Assembly (NCBI RefSeq): GCF_900091725.1 | Contig: NZ_FMBW01000031.1 | Coordinates: 62,001-126,000, forward strand | Source of the DNA: Streptomyces sp. DvalAA-43 | GTDB taxonomy: Bacteria; Actinomycetota; Actinomycetes; Streptomycetales; Streptomycetaceae | Length of the DNA stretch: 64,000 bases | Direction: 5' to 3' | Shown here: one piece after another, positions 17,976 to 27,217 of the stretch | How positions within the stretch are numbered: position 1 is the first letter of the stretch | Layout of the letters: each line of letters starts with the position of its first letter | Notes under the pieces: generated by a model | The model's input: only the letters and a program-made list of their open reading frames with translations | Databases searched by the model: none | What the model was told of the DNA's origin: nothing | Position numbers and translations under genes: made by a program

Positions 17976-18832
17976 CCGAGCAGACGACGGGCGCACCCGC
18001 CGGGACCGAGCCCGCCGAGCCCGCCCCCGTACCGCAGACGCCCGAGCCCCTTCCGGCCCCGGCCCCGTCCCGGAAGCCGCCGAGGCGGGTGCTGCGGGCC
18101 GTCGCCCGGTGGACCGTCGCCGCCGTGGTCCTCGGCGGGCTCGGTGCCGGTACGGCCTTCGGCATCACCTCGATGGAGCGGACCGACGTGCCCGGTCTGG
18201 CCACGGAGAGCGACGGCCGCTGGGACTACCCCCAGCTCAGCCTGCCCGCGCTCCCGGCCGGTTCGCCCCGCCCGTACAGCGACGGCAACGTCGCCGAGAT
18301 CCACCACGCCGACCTGCGGCGCCTGCTGCTGCCCGCCCCGGTCGGAGCAACCGTCGACAAGAAGCTCGACGGCGGCTGGGTGAGCACGGAGCAGTACCTC
18401 TCCGAGTACGCGAAGGACAGTCGCTCCGACGTCGCGCAGACGCTGAAGGACGCGGCTCCGCGGCACGTCGCCGCCCGCGGCTGGACCATGCCGGACGGCA
18501 CGTCGACCCGGATCTATCTCGTCCAGTTCAACTCGACGGCCTTCGCCCAGCACTTCATGGACTCGACGTCCGGCAGCGGGTCCGAGGTGCCGCTCGTCGG
18601 GGCGCCCGAGACGGTTCTCGACGAGGGCTGGAGCGGCGCCGGCAAGGTGCCGGGCACCTCGTCCTACGTGTACGACGAGGCGAAGCCGTACGGCGAGGCG
18701 CGGGTCCGCCAGGGCTATGTGGTCGCCGGTGACACGCTCGCCCTGGTCGTCCAGTCCCGCAAGGGCAAGGAGAGCACCCCGGGCGTCCCGTTCCACCAGA
18801 CGGTGATCCTGCAGAACCAGCTGCTGGGCTGA
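17972..18832 (+). CDS. Membrane-anchored protein, paralogue 3 of 3
   Basis: A 286-residue protein with a Pro-rich cytoplasmic N-terminus, a TM helix (RWTVAAVVLGGLGAGTAFG) near residue 55 and an outer domain with ADLRRLLLPAPVGATVDKKLDGGW and RIYLVQFNSTAFAQHFMDS. These elements match paralogue 1, so the three genes arose by tandem duplication. The ATG overlaps the preceding stop (ATGA). The three products may form one envelope complex. Function unknown. Confidence 0.8.
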   Translation: MTEQTTGAPAGTEPAEPAPVPQTPEPLPAPAPSRKPPRRVLRAVARWTVAAVVLGGLGAGTAFGITSMERTDVPGLATESDGRWDYPQLSLPALPAGSPRPYSDGNVAEIHHADLRRLLLPAPVGATVDKKLDGGWVSTEQYLSEYAKDSRSDVAQTLKDAAPRHVAARGWTMPDGTSTRIYLVQFNSTAFAQHFMDSTSGSGSEVPLVGAPETVLDEGWSGAGKVPGTSSYVYDEAKPYGEARVRQGYVVAGDTLALVVQSRKGKESTPGVPFHQTVILQNQLLG

Positions 18833-18869
18833 CCCGCCGGCGACGGTCCCCGGGCAAACCCCGAACGGC

Positions 18870-18906
18870 GGGCCGGGCCCCCACCCATTAGGCTGGGGCC
18901 CGGCCC
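18870..18906. terminator. Hairpin after three-paralogue operon
   Basis: GGGCCGGGCCCC (18870-18881) pairs exactly with GGGGCCCGGCCC (18895-18906) around a 13-base loop, 38 bases after the stop of paralogue 3. It lies just before the tiny membrane-protein gene and probably ends the operon; the loop holds TTAGGCT, which could also be part of a promoter for the next gene. Confidence 0.55.
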
Positions 18907-18943
18907 CGTACTGCTGCCATAACGCTCGTTGCAAGGAGTTCCC

Positions 18944-19045
18944 GTGCTTGAGGCATTCTTCTCCGCTCTGCTGGTCCTGGTCTGCGTCGGCGTGCTCGCC
19001 TTCGCCGGCGTGACCGTGAAGAAGCTGTACCAGGGCCAGCGCTGA
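18944..19045 (+). CDS. Tiny single-pass membrane protein, 33 residues
   Basis: A GTG-initiated 33-residue ORF with an AAGGAG ribosome site 5 bases upstream. The peptide starts MLEAFFSALLVLVCVGVLAF, which is one TM helix, and ends in a basic tail KKLYQGQR. Good ribosome site, ideal hydrophobic segment and positive inside-type tail support it as a real gene despite its size. No function is known; it may be a regulator or small subunit of a membrane complex. Confidence 0.75.
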   Translation: MLEAFFSALLVLVCVGVLAFAGVTVKKLYQGQR

Positions 19046-19117
19046 CCGTTCCCCCTCCCGGTCCCCGCCTCCGTCCGCAGCCACCCCACCCCACCTCACA
19101 GATCGTCTGAGCCGCTC

Positions 19118-19690
19118 ATGATCGAGATCCCGTCCGACCTCCACCCGGACCTCGTCCCGCTGGCCTTCCTCCTCGGCAACTGGGCGGGCGCGGGCGTCTC
19201 CGACTTCCCCGGCGCCGAGCAGTGCAACTTCGGCCAGGAAGTCTCCTTCAGCCACGACGGCCGTGACTTCCTGGAGTACGTCTCGCACACCTGGGTGCTC
19301 GATGCCGAGGGCGAGAAGGTCAGGCCGCTGGAGTCCGAGTCCGGCTACTGGCGCATCGACAAGGACCGCAAGGTCGAGGTCGTCATGTCCCGCGACCAGG
19401 GCGTCATCGAGATCTGGTACGGCGAGCTGGCCGACAAGAAGCCGCAGATCGACCTGGTCACCGACGCGGTCGCGCGCACCGCGGCCTCCGGCCCGTACAA
19501 CGGTGGCAAGCGGCTGTACGGCTATGTGAAGAGCGACCTGATGTGGGTCGGCGAGAAGGCCACCCCCGAGGTGGAGCTGCGCCCGTACATGTCGGCGCAC
19601 CTGAAGAAGGTCGTCACCCCGGAAGAGGTCGAGGAGATGGCGAAGAGCCTCGGCGACCTGCCGGACGACGGCATCGCCTTCTTCAAGTAG
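19118..19690 (+). CDS. FABP-like / nitrobindin family protein
   Basis: A 190-residue beta-barrel protein with the nitrobindin signature LLGNWAGAGVSDFP near residue 20, followed by strands ending in the C-terminal PYMSAHLKKV. Nitrobindins bind haem and isomerise peroxynitrite; some actinobacterial members lack haem. A C-terminal His is present in SAHLKK and could be the haem ligand. It precedes nur by 56 bases on the same strand. Confidence 0.85.
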   Translation: MIEIPSDLHPDLVPLAFLLGNWAGAGVSDFPGAEQCNFGQEVSFSHDGRDFLEYVSHTWVLDAEGEKVRPLESESGYWRIDKDRKVEVVMSRDQGVIEIWYGELADKKPQIDLVTDAVARTAASGPYNGGKRLYGYVKSDLMWVGEKATPEVELRPYMSAHLKKVVTPEEVEEMAKSLGDLPDDGIAFFK

Positions 19691-19746
19691 CCCGCCTTCT
19701 CCGCGTAGCCCACCGGCAGGTGCTCGCCCGGTCCTACACTGGGCGT

Positions 19747-20223
19747 GTGGTGAGCACCGACTGGAAGACCGATCTCCGGCAGCGCGGCTATCGGCTGACG
19801 CCGCAGCGGCAGCTTGTCCTGGAAGCCGTCGACACGCTGGAACACGCGACGCCCGACGACATCCTCTGCGAGGTGCGCAGGACCGCGTCCGGTGTGAACA
19901 TCTCCACCGTCTACCGGACCCTTGAGCTCCTGGAGGAGCTGGGGCTGGTCAGCCACGCCCATCTGGGGCACGGGGCGCCCACGTACCACCTGGCCGACCG
20001 CCACCACCACATCCATCTCGTCTGCCGCGACTGCACGGACGTCATCGAGGCCGATGTCGAGGTCGTCGCGGAGTTCACCGCGAAGCTCCGCGACAGCTTC
20101 GGGTTCGAGACGGACATGAAGCACTTCGCGATCTTCGGCCGCTGTGCCGGGTGCACCGCGAAGGCCGCGTCCGGGGAGACCGGCCGGGCGTCGTCCACCG
20201 AGGCGTCCGGCTCCGAGCGGTAG
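19747..20223 (+). CDS. nur: Nur, nickel-responsive Fur-family regulator
   Basis: A 158-residue Fur-family repressor. The winged helix (GYRLTPQRQLVLEAVDTLEHA, NISTVYRTLELLEELGLV) is followed by the metal/dimer domain with HHHIHLVCRDC and the C-terminal CAGC, and by a Ser/Gly-rich tail. Sequence and position next to the nitrobindin-like and YgfZ genes match SCO4180 (Nur), which represses nickel uptake and controls the switch between Fe- and Ni-superoxide dismutase. TACACT lies 6 bases before the GTG, so it is probably leaderless. Confidence 0.9.
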   Translation: MVSTDWKTDLRQRGYRLTPQRQLVLEAVDTLEHATPDDILCEVRRTASGVNISTVYRTLELLEELGLVSHAHLGHGAPTYHLADRHHHIHLVCRDCTDVIEADVEVVAEFTAKLRDSFGFETDMKHFAIFGRCAGCTAKAASGETGRASSTEASGSER

Positions 20224-20290
20224 CGCGGGCGGCCGCAGGGTCCCGGCTCCCGGACCGCGTCGCGTTCCTGCCGCGTCGTACGCTGGTCGC

Positions 20291-21256
20291 ATGAAGAGCC
20301 CCCTGCTGTCCCTGCCCGGCGCCGTCCCCGCCGAAGGCCGCGACGAAGGCGTCGCCGCGCACTACGGCGACCTGTTCCGCGAGCAGCGCGCCCTCGCCGA
20401 CGGCTCCGGCCTCGTCGACCTCTCGCACCGCGCCGTCGTCACCGTCAGCGGCAGCGACCGGCTGGCCTGGCTGCACCTCCTGCTGACCCAGCACGTCAGT
20501 GAACTCGCCCCGGGCCAGGCCACCGAGGCCCTGATCCTCACCGCCAACGGGCACATCGAGCACGCCCTCTACCTCGTCGACGACGGCGAGACGGTGTGGA
20601 TGCACGCCGAGCCGGGCACCCAGGGCGACCTCGTCGCCTACCTGGAGTCCATGAAGTTCTTCTACCGGGTCGAAGTCGCCGACCACACCGGGGAGTTCGC
20701 CGTGGTGCATCTGCCGGCCGGCTCCATCGCGGAGGTCCCGGACGGCGTGACGGTACGGGAGACGGCGTACGGCCGGGACCTGTTCCTGCCCCGCGCCGAC
20801 CTGGAGACGTACGCGGCGGAGCACGGCCCGGTGGCCGGCATCCTGGCGTACGAGGCGCTGCGCGTGGAGGCGCACCGCCCGCGCCTCGGCTTCGAGACCG
20901 ACCACCGCACCATCCCGCACGAGCTGGGCTGGATCGGCACCGCCGTCCACCTCCAGAAGGGCTGCTACCGCGGCCAGGAGACGGTGGCCCGGGTGCAGAA
21001 CCTGGGCAAGCCGCCGCGTCGGCTCGTCTTCCTGCACCTCGACGGCAGCGAGGTCCTGCTGCCCGGACACGGCACGCCGGTACGGCTCGCCGCGGACGGT
21101 GCCGAAGGGCGCCAGCTGGGCTTCATCACCACGTCCGCCCGCCACCACGAGCTGGGGCCGATCGCGCTGGCCCTGGTCAAGCGGAACGTCGCGGTGGACG
21201 CCGAGCTGCTCGCCGGGGACACGGCCGCGGCCCAGGAGACGGTCGTCGAGCCGTAG
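20291..21256 (+). CDS. YgfZ-like folate-binding Fe-S assembly protein
   Basis: A 321-residue protein of the YgfZ/GcvT-like family. It has the defining KGCYRGQE motif (in VHLQKGCYRGQETVAR), with the reactive Cys, and a C-terminal GcvT-like barrel. YgfZ supports folate-dependent repair or assembly of certain Fe-S enzymes such as MiaB. TACGCT (20279-20284) is 6 bases before the ATG, so the message is leaderless. It sits 67 bases after nur. Confidence 0.9.
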   Translation: MKSPLLSLPGAVPAEGRDEGVAAHYGDLFREQRALADGSGLVDLSHRAVVTVSGSDRLAWLHLLLTQHVSELAPGQATEALILTANGHIEHALYLVDDGETVWMHAEPGTQGDLVAYLESMKFFYRVEVADHTGEFAVVHLPAGSIAEVPDGVTVRETAYGRDLFLPRADLETYAAEHGPVAGILAYEALRVEAHRPRLGFETDHRTIPHELGWIGTAVHLQKGCYRGQETVARVQNLGKPPRRLVFLHLDGSEVLLPGHGTPVRLAADGAEGRQLGFITTSARHHELGPIALALVKRNVAVDAELLAGDTAAAQETVVEP

Positions 21257-21326
21257 GGCGCAGGGCCGCAGGGCCCGTACGGGCGGCCTCTTCGCACCAG
21301 GCGGCCTCTTCGTACGGCCGGGCCGG

Positions 21327-21776
21327 TCAGACCTCGACGAGGACGGTGAACGGGCCGTGGTTCGTGAGCGAGACGCGCATCTCCGCTCCGAACCGGCCCG
21401 TCTCCACCCGCGCGCCCAGCGCCCGCAGCTGCTTCACCACCTCGTCGACCAGCGGCTCGGCGACCTCGCCGGGCGCCGCGGCGTTCCAGGTGGGGCGGCG
21501 GCCCTTCCGGGCGTCCCCGTAGAGAGTGAACTGCGAAATCACCAGAAGCGGCGCATTCACGTCGGAGCAGGACTTCTCGCCCTCCAGGACGCGCAGCGAC
21601 CAGAGCTTGCGGGCGAGCTGGGCCGCCTTCTCCGGGGTGTCCCCGTGGGTGACTCCCACCAGCACACACAGTCCCTCGCCGACGATTTCGCCGACCACCG
21701 CGGGCCCGTCGGACCCGTCCGTGCCGTCGGCCACCGTGACGCTCGCGCCGTCCACCCTCTGTATCACTGCACGCAT
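21327..21776 (-). CDS. dtd: D-aminoacyl-tRNA deacylase
   Basis: A 149-residue Dtd. Family motifs are MRAVIQRV at the start, SQFTLYGD in the middle and TNHGPFTV near the end (the NxGPxT motif). It removes D-amino acids from tRNA. A small Gly/Asp insertion lies near residue 19. The long frame extending upstream on this strand to 23003 is an artefact; TAGGTT ends 7 bases before the ATG at 21776, so transcription is leaderless. Confidence 0.95.
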   Translation of the reverse strand: MRAVIQRVDGASVTVADGTDGSDGPAVVGEIVGEGLCVLVGVTHGDTPEKAAQLARKLWSLRVLEGEKSCSDVNAPLLVISQFTLYGDARKGRRPTWNAAAPGEVAEPLVDEVVKQLRALGARVETGRFGAEMRVSLTNHGPFTVLVEV

Positions 21777-21893
21777 ACAGACCAACCTATCTTGGGCTGA
21801 ACGGGTACAGAGCATCCACACAGGCCCCACCGGAGTGGCACCATGCTCGGAAGGCGGTGTGCCGACGCACCGGTCGAGGGGATGGACACAAGC

Positions 21894-22508
21894 ATGAGTA
21901 CCTATGGAACCGGGCAGTCCCCCGGCGCCGTACCGGTCACGCGAACCGGCGCCAGTACCAGCACCAGCACCATGCGCCCACCCGTGCAGCGAACCGGTCA
22001 CGGTCTTGAGGACGGCCCGGCCGCCGGGCCGGAACCCGAGCTGGGCGCCCTGCGCCTGCCGGAGCTGCGCACCCTGCGCCGCGACGCACAGCGCGACGAG
22101 GCCGACCTCAGCTATGTGCGCCGGCTCGTCCAGGGCCGGATCGACATCCTGCGGGCCGAGCTGGCCCGGCGGCTGGATCCGGAGACACCGGTGGTGGACC
22201 GGCTCTCGGAGATCCTCGCCGACACCCCGTCCCAGCACCGCTCCTCCGCCCGGCACGTCACACTCACCACGCCGCGCAGCGACGAGTACCGCAGGCTGGC
22301 CGCCGAGACGCTCGCCGAGGTCGAACTCTCCGACCTCGACGCCCGTACGGACGAAGAGCTGCACACCGCGATGGGGCGCCTGGTCCGCTATGAACAGCAG
22401 GTTTCCCGCCGCCGTCACCAGCTGCAACGGACCACGGACGATTGCAGCGCGGAGATCGCCCGCAGGTACCGTGACGGGGAAGCACAAGTAGACGACCTGC
22501 TCGCCTGA
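21894..22508 (+). CDS. rsiG: RsiG, c-di-GMP-dependent anti-sigma factor
   Basis: A 204-residue helical protein with two copies of the E(X)3S(X)2R(X)3Q(X)3D motif, in [17 protein letters not shown] and [17 protein letters not shown]. This twin motif is the c-di-GMP binding signature of RsiG, which holds sporulation sigma factor WhiG inactive in a complex with a c-di-GMP dimer. All five positions match in both copies. The N-terminal 60 residues are disordered. It diverges from dtd; whiG is not in this window. Confidence 0.93.
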   Translation: MSTYGTGQSPGAVPVTRTGASTSTSTMRPPVQRTGHGLEDGPAAGPEPELGALRLPELRTLRRDAQRDEADLSYVRRLVQGRIDILRAELARRLDPETPVVDRLSEILADTPSQHRSSARHVTLTTPRSDEYRRLAAETLAEVELSDLDARTDEELHTAMGRLVRYEQQVSRRRHQLQRTTDDCSAEIARRYRDGEAQVDDLLA

Positions 22509-22554
22509 AGCGATCCTTCCGGGGGCGGGTTCCGCCCGTCCCCGGAAGGCCACC

Positions 22555-23547
22555 ATGACCTCCAGCGCCGCCCCCGCCGCCCCATCCGCCATATCCCCCA
22601 CCGCCCCCGAGCTCCCCGTCCTGGCCGAGGTCGTACGGTCCGGCTTCGTGGAGGGCCACCACCGGGGCTCGCTGGTCGTGCTGGCCGCCGACGGCAGTGT
22701 GGAACGGTCCCTGGGCGACCCGGCGGCGCCGGTCTTCCCGCGCTCCTCCAACAAGCCGATGCAGGCCGCGGCCGTGCTGCGGGCCGGGCTCGATCTGTCC
22801 GGGGAGCGGCTGGCACTGGCCGCCGCGAGCCACTCCGGCGAGGACTTCCACCTCGCACTCGTCCGCACGATGCTCGCCGAGCACGGACTGACGCCCGGCG
22901 ATCTGCAGACCCCGCCCGATCTGCCGCTGGACCCGGCGGAGGCGGAGGCGTATCTCGCCGCCGGCCACGTCCGGGAGCGGATCACCATGAACTGCTCCGG
23001 CAAGCACGCGGCGATGCTCGCGGTGTGCGCGGTGAACGGCTGGGACCGGGAGTCCTACCTCGACCCGGCGCACCCGCTCCAGCAGCTGGTCCACCGGGTC
23101 GTCGAGGAGGCGGCCGGGGAGCAGGTCGCGGCGGTCGGCACGGACGGGTGCGGGGCGCCGCTGATGGCGATCAGCCTGGTGGGGCTGGCGCGCGCCTTCC
23201 GTACGTTCGTGCTGGCGGAGCCGGGTACGGCGGAGCGCCGGGTCGGGGACGCGATGCGGGCCCACCCCGAGTACGTGGCCGGGACCCGTCGCCCCGACAC
23301 CTGGCTGATGCGGGAGGTGCCGGGCACGCTCTCCAAGATGGGCGCCGAGGCGGTGCAGGCGGTGGCGCTGGCGGACGGCCGGGCACTGGCCTTCAAGATC
23401 GACGACGGTGCGGGGCGGGCGCTCGGCCCGGTGCTGGCGCGGGCACTGCGGCTGCTCGGCATCGACACCCCGGTGGTCGCCCGGATCGGGCACGCACCGC
23501 TGCTGGGCGGTGGCGGGGAGGTCGGCGAGATCCGGGCGGCCTTCTGA
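22555..23547 (+). CDS. Asparaginase II family protein
   Basis: A 330-residue member of the thermolabile L-asparaginase family (PF06089), recognised by [49 protein letters not shown] and the C-terminal GGGGEVGEI. The family hydrolyses asparagine to aspartate and ammonia and is unrelated to classical bacterial asparaginases. It starts 46 bases after rsiG. No signal peptide is evident. Confidence 0.9.
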   Translation: MTSSAAPAAPSAISPTAPELPVLAEVVRSGFVEGHHRGSLVVLAADGSVERSLGDPAAPVFPRSSNKPMQAAAVLRAGLDLSGERLALAAASHSGEDFHLALVRTMLAEHGLTPGDLQTPPDLPLDPAEAEAYLAAGHVRERITMNCSGKHAAMLAVCAVNGWDRESYLDPAHPLQQLVHRVVEEAAGEQVAAVGTDGCGAPLMAISLVGLARAFRTFVLAEPGTAERRVGDAMRAHPEYVAGTRRPDTWLMREVPGTLSKMGAEAVQAVALADGRALAFKIDDGAGRALGPVLARALRLLGIDTPVVARIGHAPLLGGGGEVGEIRAAF

Positions 23548-23613
23548 GCAGGCCGCTCCGGGGCGGCGGAAAACCGGACGACAACCCGCGCGCCGTATGT
23601 CTAGCGTGCTCGC

Positions 23614-24864
23614 ATGGCACTTGACGTCCGTACGATCACCGCTGCCGAATTCCCCGACTGGCTGCGCGCCAAGCACACCGGCTTCCTCCAGGCCTCGACA
23701 GGAGTGGAACAAGAGGCGGAGCGGCGTCTTCCGCATACCGATCTCGCCCGCACGCAGGGCGTGTTCGAGGGCGGGCGGTGCGTGGCCACGTTCCGCTCCT
23801 TCGCCCAGGAACTCACGGTCGTCGGCGGCGCCACGGTCCCGGCCGACGCGATCTCCAACGTCACCGTGACGCCCACGCACCGCCGTCGCGGGCTGCTCAG
23901 CCGGATGACGGCCACGGACCTCGCGGCGGCGAAGGAGCGCGGTGAGGTGGTCGCCACGCTGATCGCCGCCGAGTACCCGATCTACGGGCGGTACGGCTTC
24001 GGCCCGGCGGCCTGGACCACCGAGTGGGAGATCGACGTGCCGCGGGCCGGGCTCGACCCGCGCTGGGCGGGCCCGTCCGCGTCGGACGGCGGCCGCATCG
24101 ACCTGGTGAGCGCTGCGGACGTACGCAAGCTGGGCCCGGCCCTGCACGACCGGTTGCGCGCCCGGCAGCACGGCGTGATCAACCGCGACCCGCGCTGGTG
24201 GGACGTGAACACCGGCGCGATACAGCCGGGCCCGGACCCCTGGACGGAGCCCTTCTTCGCGGTCTACGGCAACGCGTCCGGCGAGGTCGACGGCCTGGTC
24301 GTCTACCGCTCCGACACCCACTGGGGCGATGCCAAGCAGCCGCTGCAGACGCTCACGGTGGTCGGGCAGATCGCCGTCACCCCGGCCGCCGAGCGCGCGC
24401 TGTGGCATTTCGTCTGCTCGATCGACTGGGTCACCACGGTCCGCTCCGGCTACCGCGCTCCCGACGACCTGCTGCCCCTCTTCCTCCCGGACCCGCGCGC
24501 GGCGCGCATCGTGACCCAGGCGGACTGGCTGTGGGTGCGCGTCCTGGATGTCGTACGCGCCCTGGAGGCCCGCACCTACGCGGTGCCCGGCACGCTCGTC
24601 CTCGACATCCATGACGCCGCGGGCCTGTCCGACGGCCGCTACCGCCTCGAAGCCTCCCCCTCCGGCGCGAGCTGCACCCGCACCACGGTCGCCGCCGATC
24701 TCGCGCTGGACGTACGCGAGCTGGGCACCCTCTACCTCGGCGACGAGTCCCCCGCCCGCCTGGCGGCCCTGGGCCGCGTCGAGGAACTCACCCCGGGCGC
24801 GGTGGCGGTGGCGGAGGGAATGTTCCGGGCGGCACGCCGGGCCTGGTGCCCGGACATGTTCTGA
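23614..24864 (+). CDS. Eis-like GNAT N-acetyltransferase
   Basis: A 416-residue protein with the tripartite Eis layout: an N-terminal GNAT domain with acetyl-CoA loop [16 protein letters not shown], a second GNAT-like fold, and a C-terminal SCP2-like domain ending in the free carboxylate PDMF, as in Eis where the terminal Phe carboxylate is catalytic. Eis enzymes acetylate aminoglycosides or protein lysines at several sites. TAGCGT is 6 bases before the ATG (leaderless). The true substrate is unknown. Confidence 0.88.
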   Translation: MALDVRTITAAEFPDWLRAKHTGFLQASTGVEQEAERRLPHTDLARTQGVFEGGRCVATFRSFAQELTVVGGATVPADAISNVTVTPTHRRRGLLSRMTATDLAAAKERGEVVATLIAAEYPIYGRYGFGPAAWTTEWEIDVPRAGLDPRWAGPSASDGGRIDLVSAADVRKLGPALHDRLRARQHGVINRDPRWWDVNTGAIQPGPDPWTEPFFAVYGNASGEVDGLVVYRSDTHWGDAKQPLQTLTVVGQIAVTPAAERALWHFVCSIDWVTTVRSGYRAPDDLLPLFLPDPRAARIVTQADWLWVRVLDVVRALEARTYAVPGTLVLDIHDAAGLSDGRYRLEASPSGASCTRTTVAADLALDVRELGTLYLGDESPARLAALGRVEELTPGAVAVAEGMFRAARRAWCPDMF

Positions 24865-24953
24865 CGTCTTCTGGCGTCTTCCGACGTCCGGCTCCACCGG
24901 GCGTCGTGCCGGCCGCCGATGCTTCCCGGCCATCCCCTGCTGTGTGCGTCGTA

Positions 24954-24988
24954 CGCAGAGCTGCGTACGCAGGGCGCGTACCTAGGAT
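24954..24988 (+). promoter_or_regulatory. Palindromic operator and -10 of TetR gene
   Basis: Two overlapping palindromes, TACGCAG-ag-CTGCGTA (24954-24968... arms read across 24960) and the perfect CTGCGTACGCAG (24961-24972), lie about 11 bases before a TAGGAT -10 box (24983-24988) of the TetR gene at 25015. They cover the -35 region, which fits autorepression. Confidence 0.55.
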
Positions 24989-25014
24989 GGCACCGAGGGA
25001 AGGGTGGGGTTCGC

Positions 25015-25818
25015 GTGACGGAAGAGCGGGGCTCGTCGGGGGGTACGGGCCTGCCGGCCAGTATCGAGGCCGCCTGGGGCTTGCGGGCACGGCCGGTCAA
25101 GGGCCCGAAGCCGGGGCTGAGCCTGGCACGGATCGTGGACGCCGCGGTGGCGGTGGCGGCGTCCGAGGGGCTCGGCGGGGTGTCGATGGGACGGGTCGCC
25201 AAGGACCTGGGGGCCTCGACGATGTCGCTCTACCGGTACGTCTCCGCCAAGGACGAGCTGTACGTCCTGATGCAGGAGGCGGCGATGGGCCCGCCGCCCC
25301 CGCTGCCCGCGCCGGAGCGCGGCAGCGGCTGGCGGGAGGCGCTCGCGCGGTGGGCGTGCGCGCAGCGCCGGGTGTTCCACCGCAATCTGTGGATGCTCCG
25401 CATCCCCGTCTCGGGCCCGCCCGTCAGCCCGAATTCCGTCGCCTGGTGGGAGCAGGGCCTCCAGGCCCTCGACGACACCGGCCTGGACGCGGGCGAGAAG
25501 GTCTCCGTCATCCTCCTCGTCAACGGGTTCGTCCGGAACGAGGCGCTGCTGATGGGCGATCTCGCGGCCGCCGTGGCGGCGCGCGGCGTTCCGGCGCAGG
25601 AGGTGGCGGCCGGTCACACCCGCACGCTGGACCGGCTCGTCGACCCCGTACGCCATCCGTCGCTCTCCCGGCTGCTGGAGTCCGGGGCGCTGGGGGCGCC
25701 GCGCGAGCCCGACGACGAATTCGGGTTCGGGCTGGAACGGGTGCTGGACGGGATCGAGGCCCTGGTCCAGTCGCGTTCCCGTTCCCATTCCCCACTCCGT
25801 TCCCGTTCCAGGGCCTGA
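25015..25818 (+). CDS. TetR/AcrR-family regulator
   Basis: A 267-residue TetR protein starting at a GTG after GGGAAGGGTGGGG. The helix-turn-helix is LSLARIVDAAVAVAASEGLG followed by VSMGRVAKDLGASTMSLYRYV; the rest is a TetR C-terminal ligand domain with GPPPPLPAPE after the DNA-binding part. The tail is an R/S repeat (SRSRSHSPLRSRSRA). The adjoining palindrome suggests self-control. It is read toward the second TetR gene; no target transporter is adjacent. Confidence 0.88.
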   Translation: MTEERGSSGGTGLPASIEAAWGLRARPVKGPKPGLSLARIVDAAVAVAASEGLGGVSMGRVAKDLGASTMSLYRYVSAKDELYVLMQEAAMGPPPPLPAPERGSGWREALARWACAQRRVFHRNLWMLRIPVSGPPVSPNSVAWWEQGLQALDDTGLDAGEKVSVILLVNGFVRNEALLMGDLAAAVAARGVPAQEVAAGHTRTLDRLVDPVRHPSLSRLLESGALGAPREPDDEFGFGLERVLDGIEALVQSRSRSHSPLRSRSRA

Positions 25819-25901
25819 GGCCCCGGGGCGCGGGTCACGCGGCGGCGGCGGCGTGGCGAGGACGTCAAGTCCGGTTGATGCCGGGCGTACGCTTCATGGC
25901 C

Positions 25902-26537
25902 ATGGACGGAGAGAGGCCCCAGCAGGAGCGGATGAGCCTGCGGGAGCGGAAGAAGCAGCTGACCTACGAGGCGGTCTCCGAAGCCGCGATCGCGATGTTC
26001 CTGGAGCGGGGCTTCGACAAGGTCTCGGTGGCGGAGGTGGCGGCCGCGGCCGACATCTCGAAGCCGACCCTGTTCCGGTACTTCCCGGCCAAGGAGGACC
26101 TGGTCCTGCACCGGTTCGCCGACCACGAGGACGAGGCGGCCCGGGTGGTCGCCGCCCGCGCGGACGGCGAATCCCCCCTGGACGCCCTGCGCCGCAACTT
26201 CCTGGACGGACTGGAGCGGGGCGACCCGGTGACCGGACTCTGCGATGTGCCGGCGGTGCTGGCGTACCAGCGGCTGCTGTACGGGACGCCGTCCCTGGTG
26301 GCCCGCCTGTACGCCTATCAGGGCCGCTCGGAGGCGGCCCTCGCGCGGGCGCTGGGCGACCGGGTGCGGGACAGGCTGGCCGCGGGCCAGATCATCGCCG
26401 TACTGCGCGTCCTGGCCCTGGAGAACTGGCGGCGGATCGACGCGGGGGAGAGCGCGGAGCAGGTGTACGCGAGCGCCGTCGAGTCGGCCGAACTGGCCTT
26501 CGTACAGCTGCGGACGGGGCTCGGCGAGCAGGGCTAG
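25902..26537 (+). CDS. TetR/AcrR-family regulator
   Basis: A 211-residue TetR regulator with helix-turn-helix LTYEAVSEAAIAMFLERGFDKV and VAEVAAAADISKPTLFRYFP. The ligand domain is typical of AcrR-type repressors of efflux or lipid genes. TACGCT (25888-25893) lies 8 bases before the ATG at 25902, so that start is preferred to the ATG at 25896. The gene is convergent with the DUF2199 gene, and no obvious target is adjacent. Confidence 0.88.
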   Translation: MDGERPQQERMSLRERKKQLTYEAVSEAAIAMFLERGFDKVSVAEVAAAADISKPTLFRYFPAKEDLVLHRFADHEDEAARVVAARADGESPLDALRRNFLDGLERGDPVTGLCDVPAVLAYQRLLYGTPSLVARLYAYQGRSEAALARALGDRVRDRLAAGQIIAVLRVLALENWRRIDAGESAEQVYASAVESAELAFVQLRTGLGEQG

Positions 26538-26567
26538 GGTCTTTGGCTTTGGTCCGGACGCGGGTGG

Positions 26568-27089
26568 TCAGCCCCGGACGTCGTCGGCGTGCAGCACCGC
26601 TTCGGCGATCTCGCGCACCCGGTCCCGTGTGATGCCGGTGCGCTGTTCCACGGCGAGCGGGTGGTCGGTGGGCTCCAGCTCGATGCGGGGGCGCCGGCCG
26701 ATGGGGCGGGTGTGGGCGTTCGTCTTGAGGTTGGTCGTGCGGGGCGAGTACAGCCCCAGCTCCGTGCTCAGCCAGCCGAAGTACGGCTGCTCGGACTCGC
26801 GGCCCGGGGTCTCCCACACGTCGAGGGCGCGGGCGAAGTTCTCCCGGCTGAGCGAGACCCAGACCCCCCAGGAGAACGGCTCCTCGCTGCCGAACACGGG
26901 TATCTCGATCAGGCCCTTGATGAAGTAGTGCTCGTGTCTGACGATGCACTGGTCGGAGGAGAGCATGCTGTCGGGGTCGCTCTCCAGGCTCGCGTCCCAG
27001 ACGTCGGGCGCCATGGTCGAGTACCCCATCGGGAGTTCCGCGTGGTGCTCGCCGCAGCGGGAGCAGGTGTAGCCGGGGTCGATAGCCAT
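26568..27089 (-). CDS. DUF2199 protein
   Basis: A 173-residue protein of the DUF2199 type. It begins with a zinc-ribbon-like CSRCGEHH, continues with SMLSSDQCIVRHEHYFIKGLIEIPV and WGVWVSLS, and ends in a helical region. The Cys/His pairs could bind zinc. No function is known. It lies downstream of galE on the same strand, 128 bases away. Confidence 0.8.
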   Translation of the reverse strand: MAIDPGYTCSRCGEHHAELPMGYSTMAPDVWDASLESDPDSMLSSDQCIVRHEHYFIKGLIEIPVFGSEEPFSWGVWVSLSRENFARALDVWETPGRESEQPYFGWLSTELGLYSPRTTNLKTNAHTRPIGRRPRIELEPTDHPLAVEQRTGITRDRVREIAEAVLHADDVRG

Positions 27090-27217
27090 GGCCGGATCCT
27101 AAAGGCTCTCCGGGAGCCCCTCAGGGCCTGTGGCCGAACTGCCACCGGCCGTCGCCGGCCCGCCCGCGTCCGCTCCCGCGTGCGTTCGCTCCCGCCCCGT
27201 CCGCGGGGCCGCGCGGG

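Noticed and set aside
21777..23003. Long reverse frame extending dtd upstream
   Set aside because: It covers rsiG and asparaginase on the other strand, reads as low-complexity Arg/Ser/Gly, and the ATG at 21776 gives the conserved Dtd N-terminus.
22264..24933. 889-codon antisense frame opposite rsiG, asparaginase and Eis-like genes
   Set aside because: High-GC DNA keeps such frames open; the composition is Arg/Gly/Val repeats and no motif fits, whereas the sense genes have clear domains.
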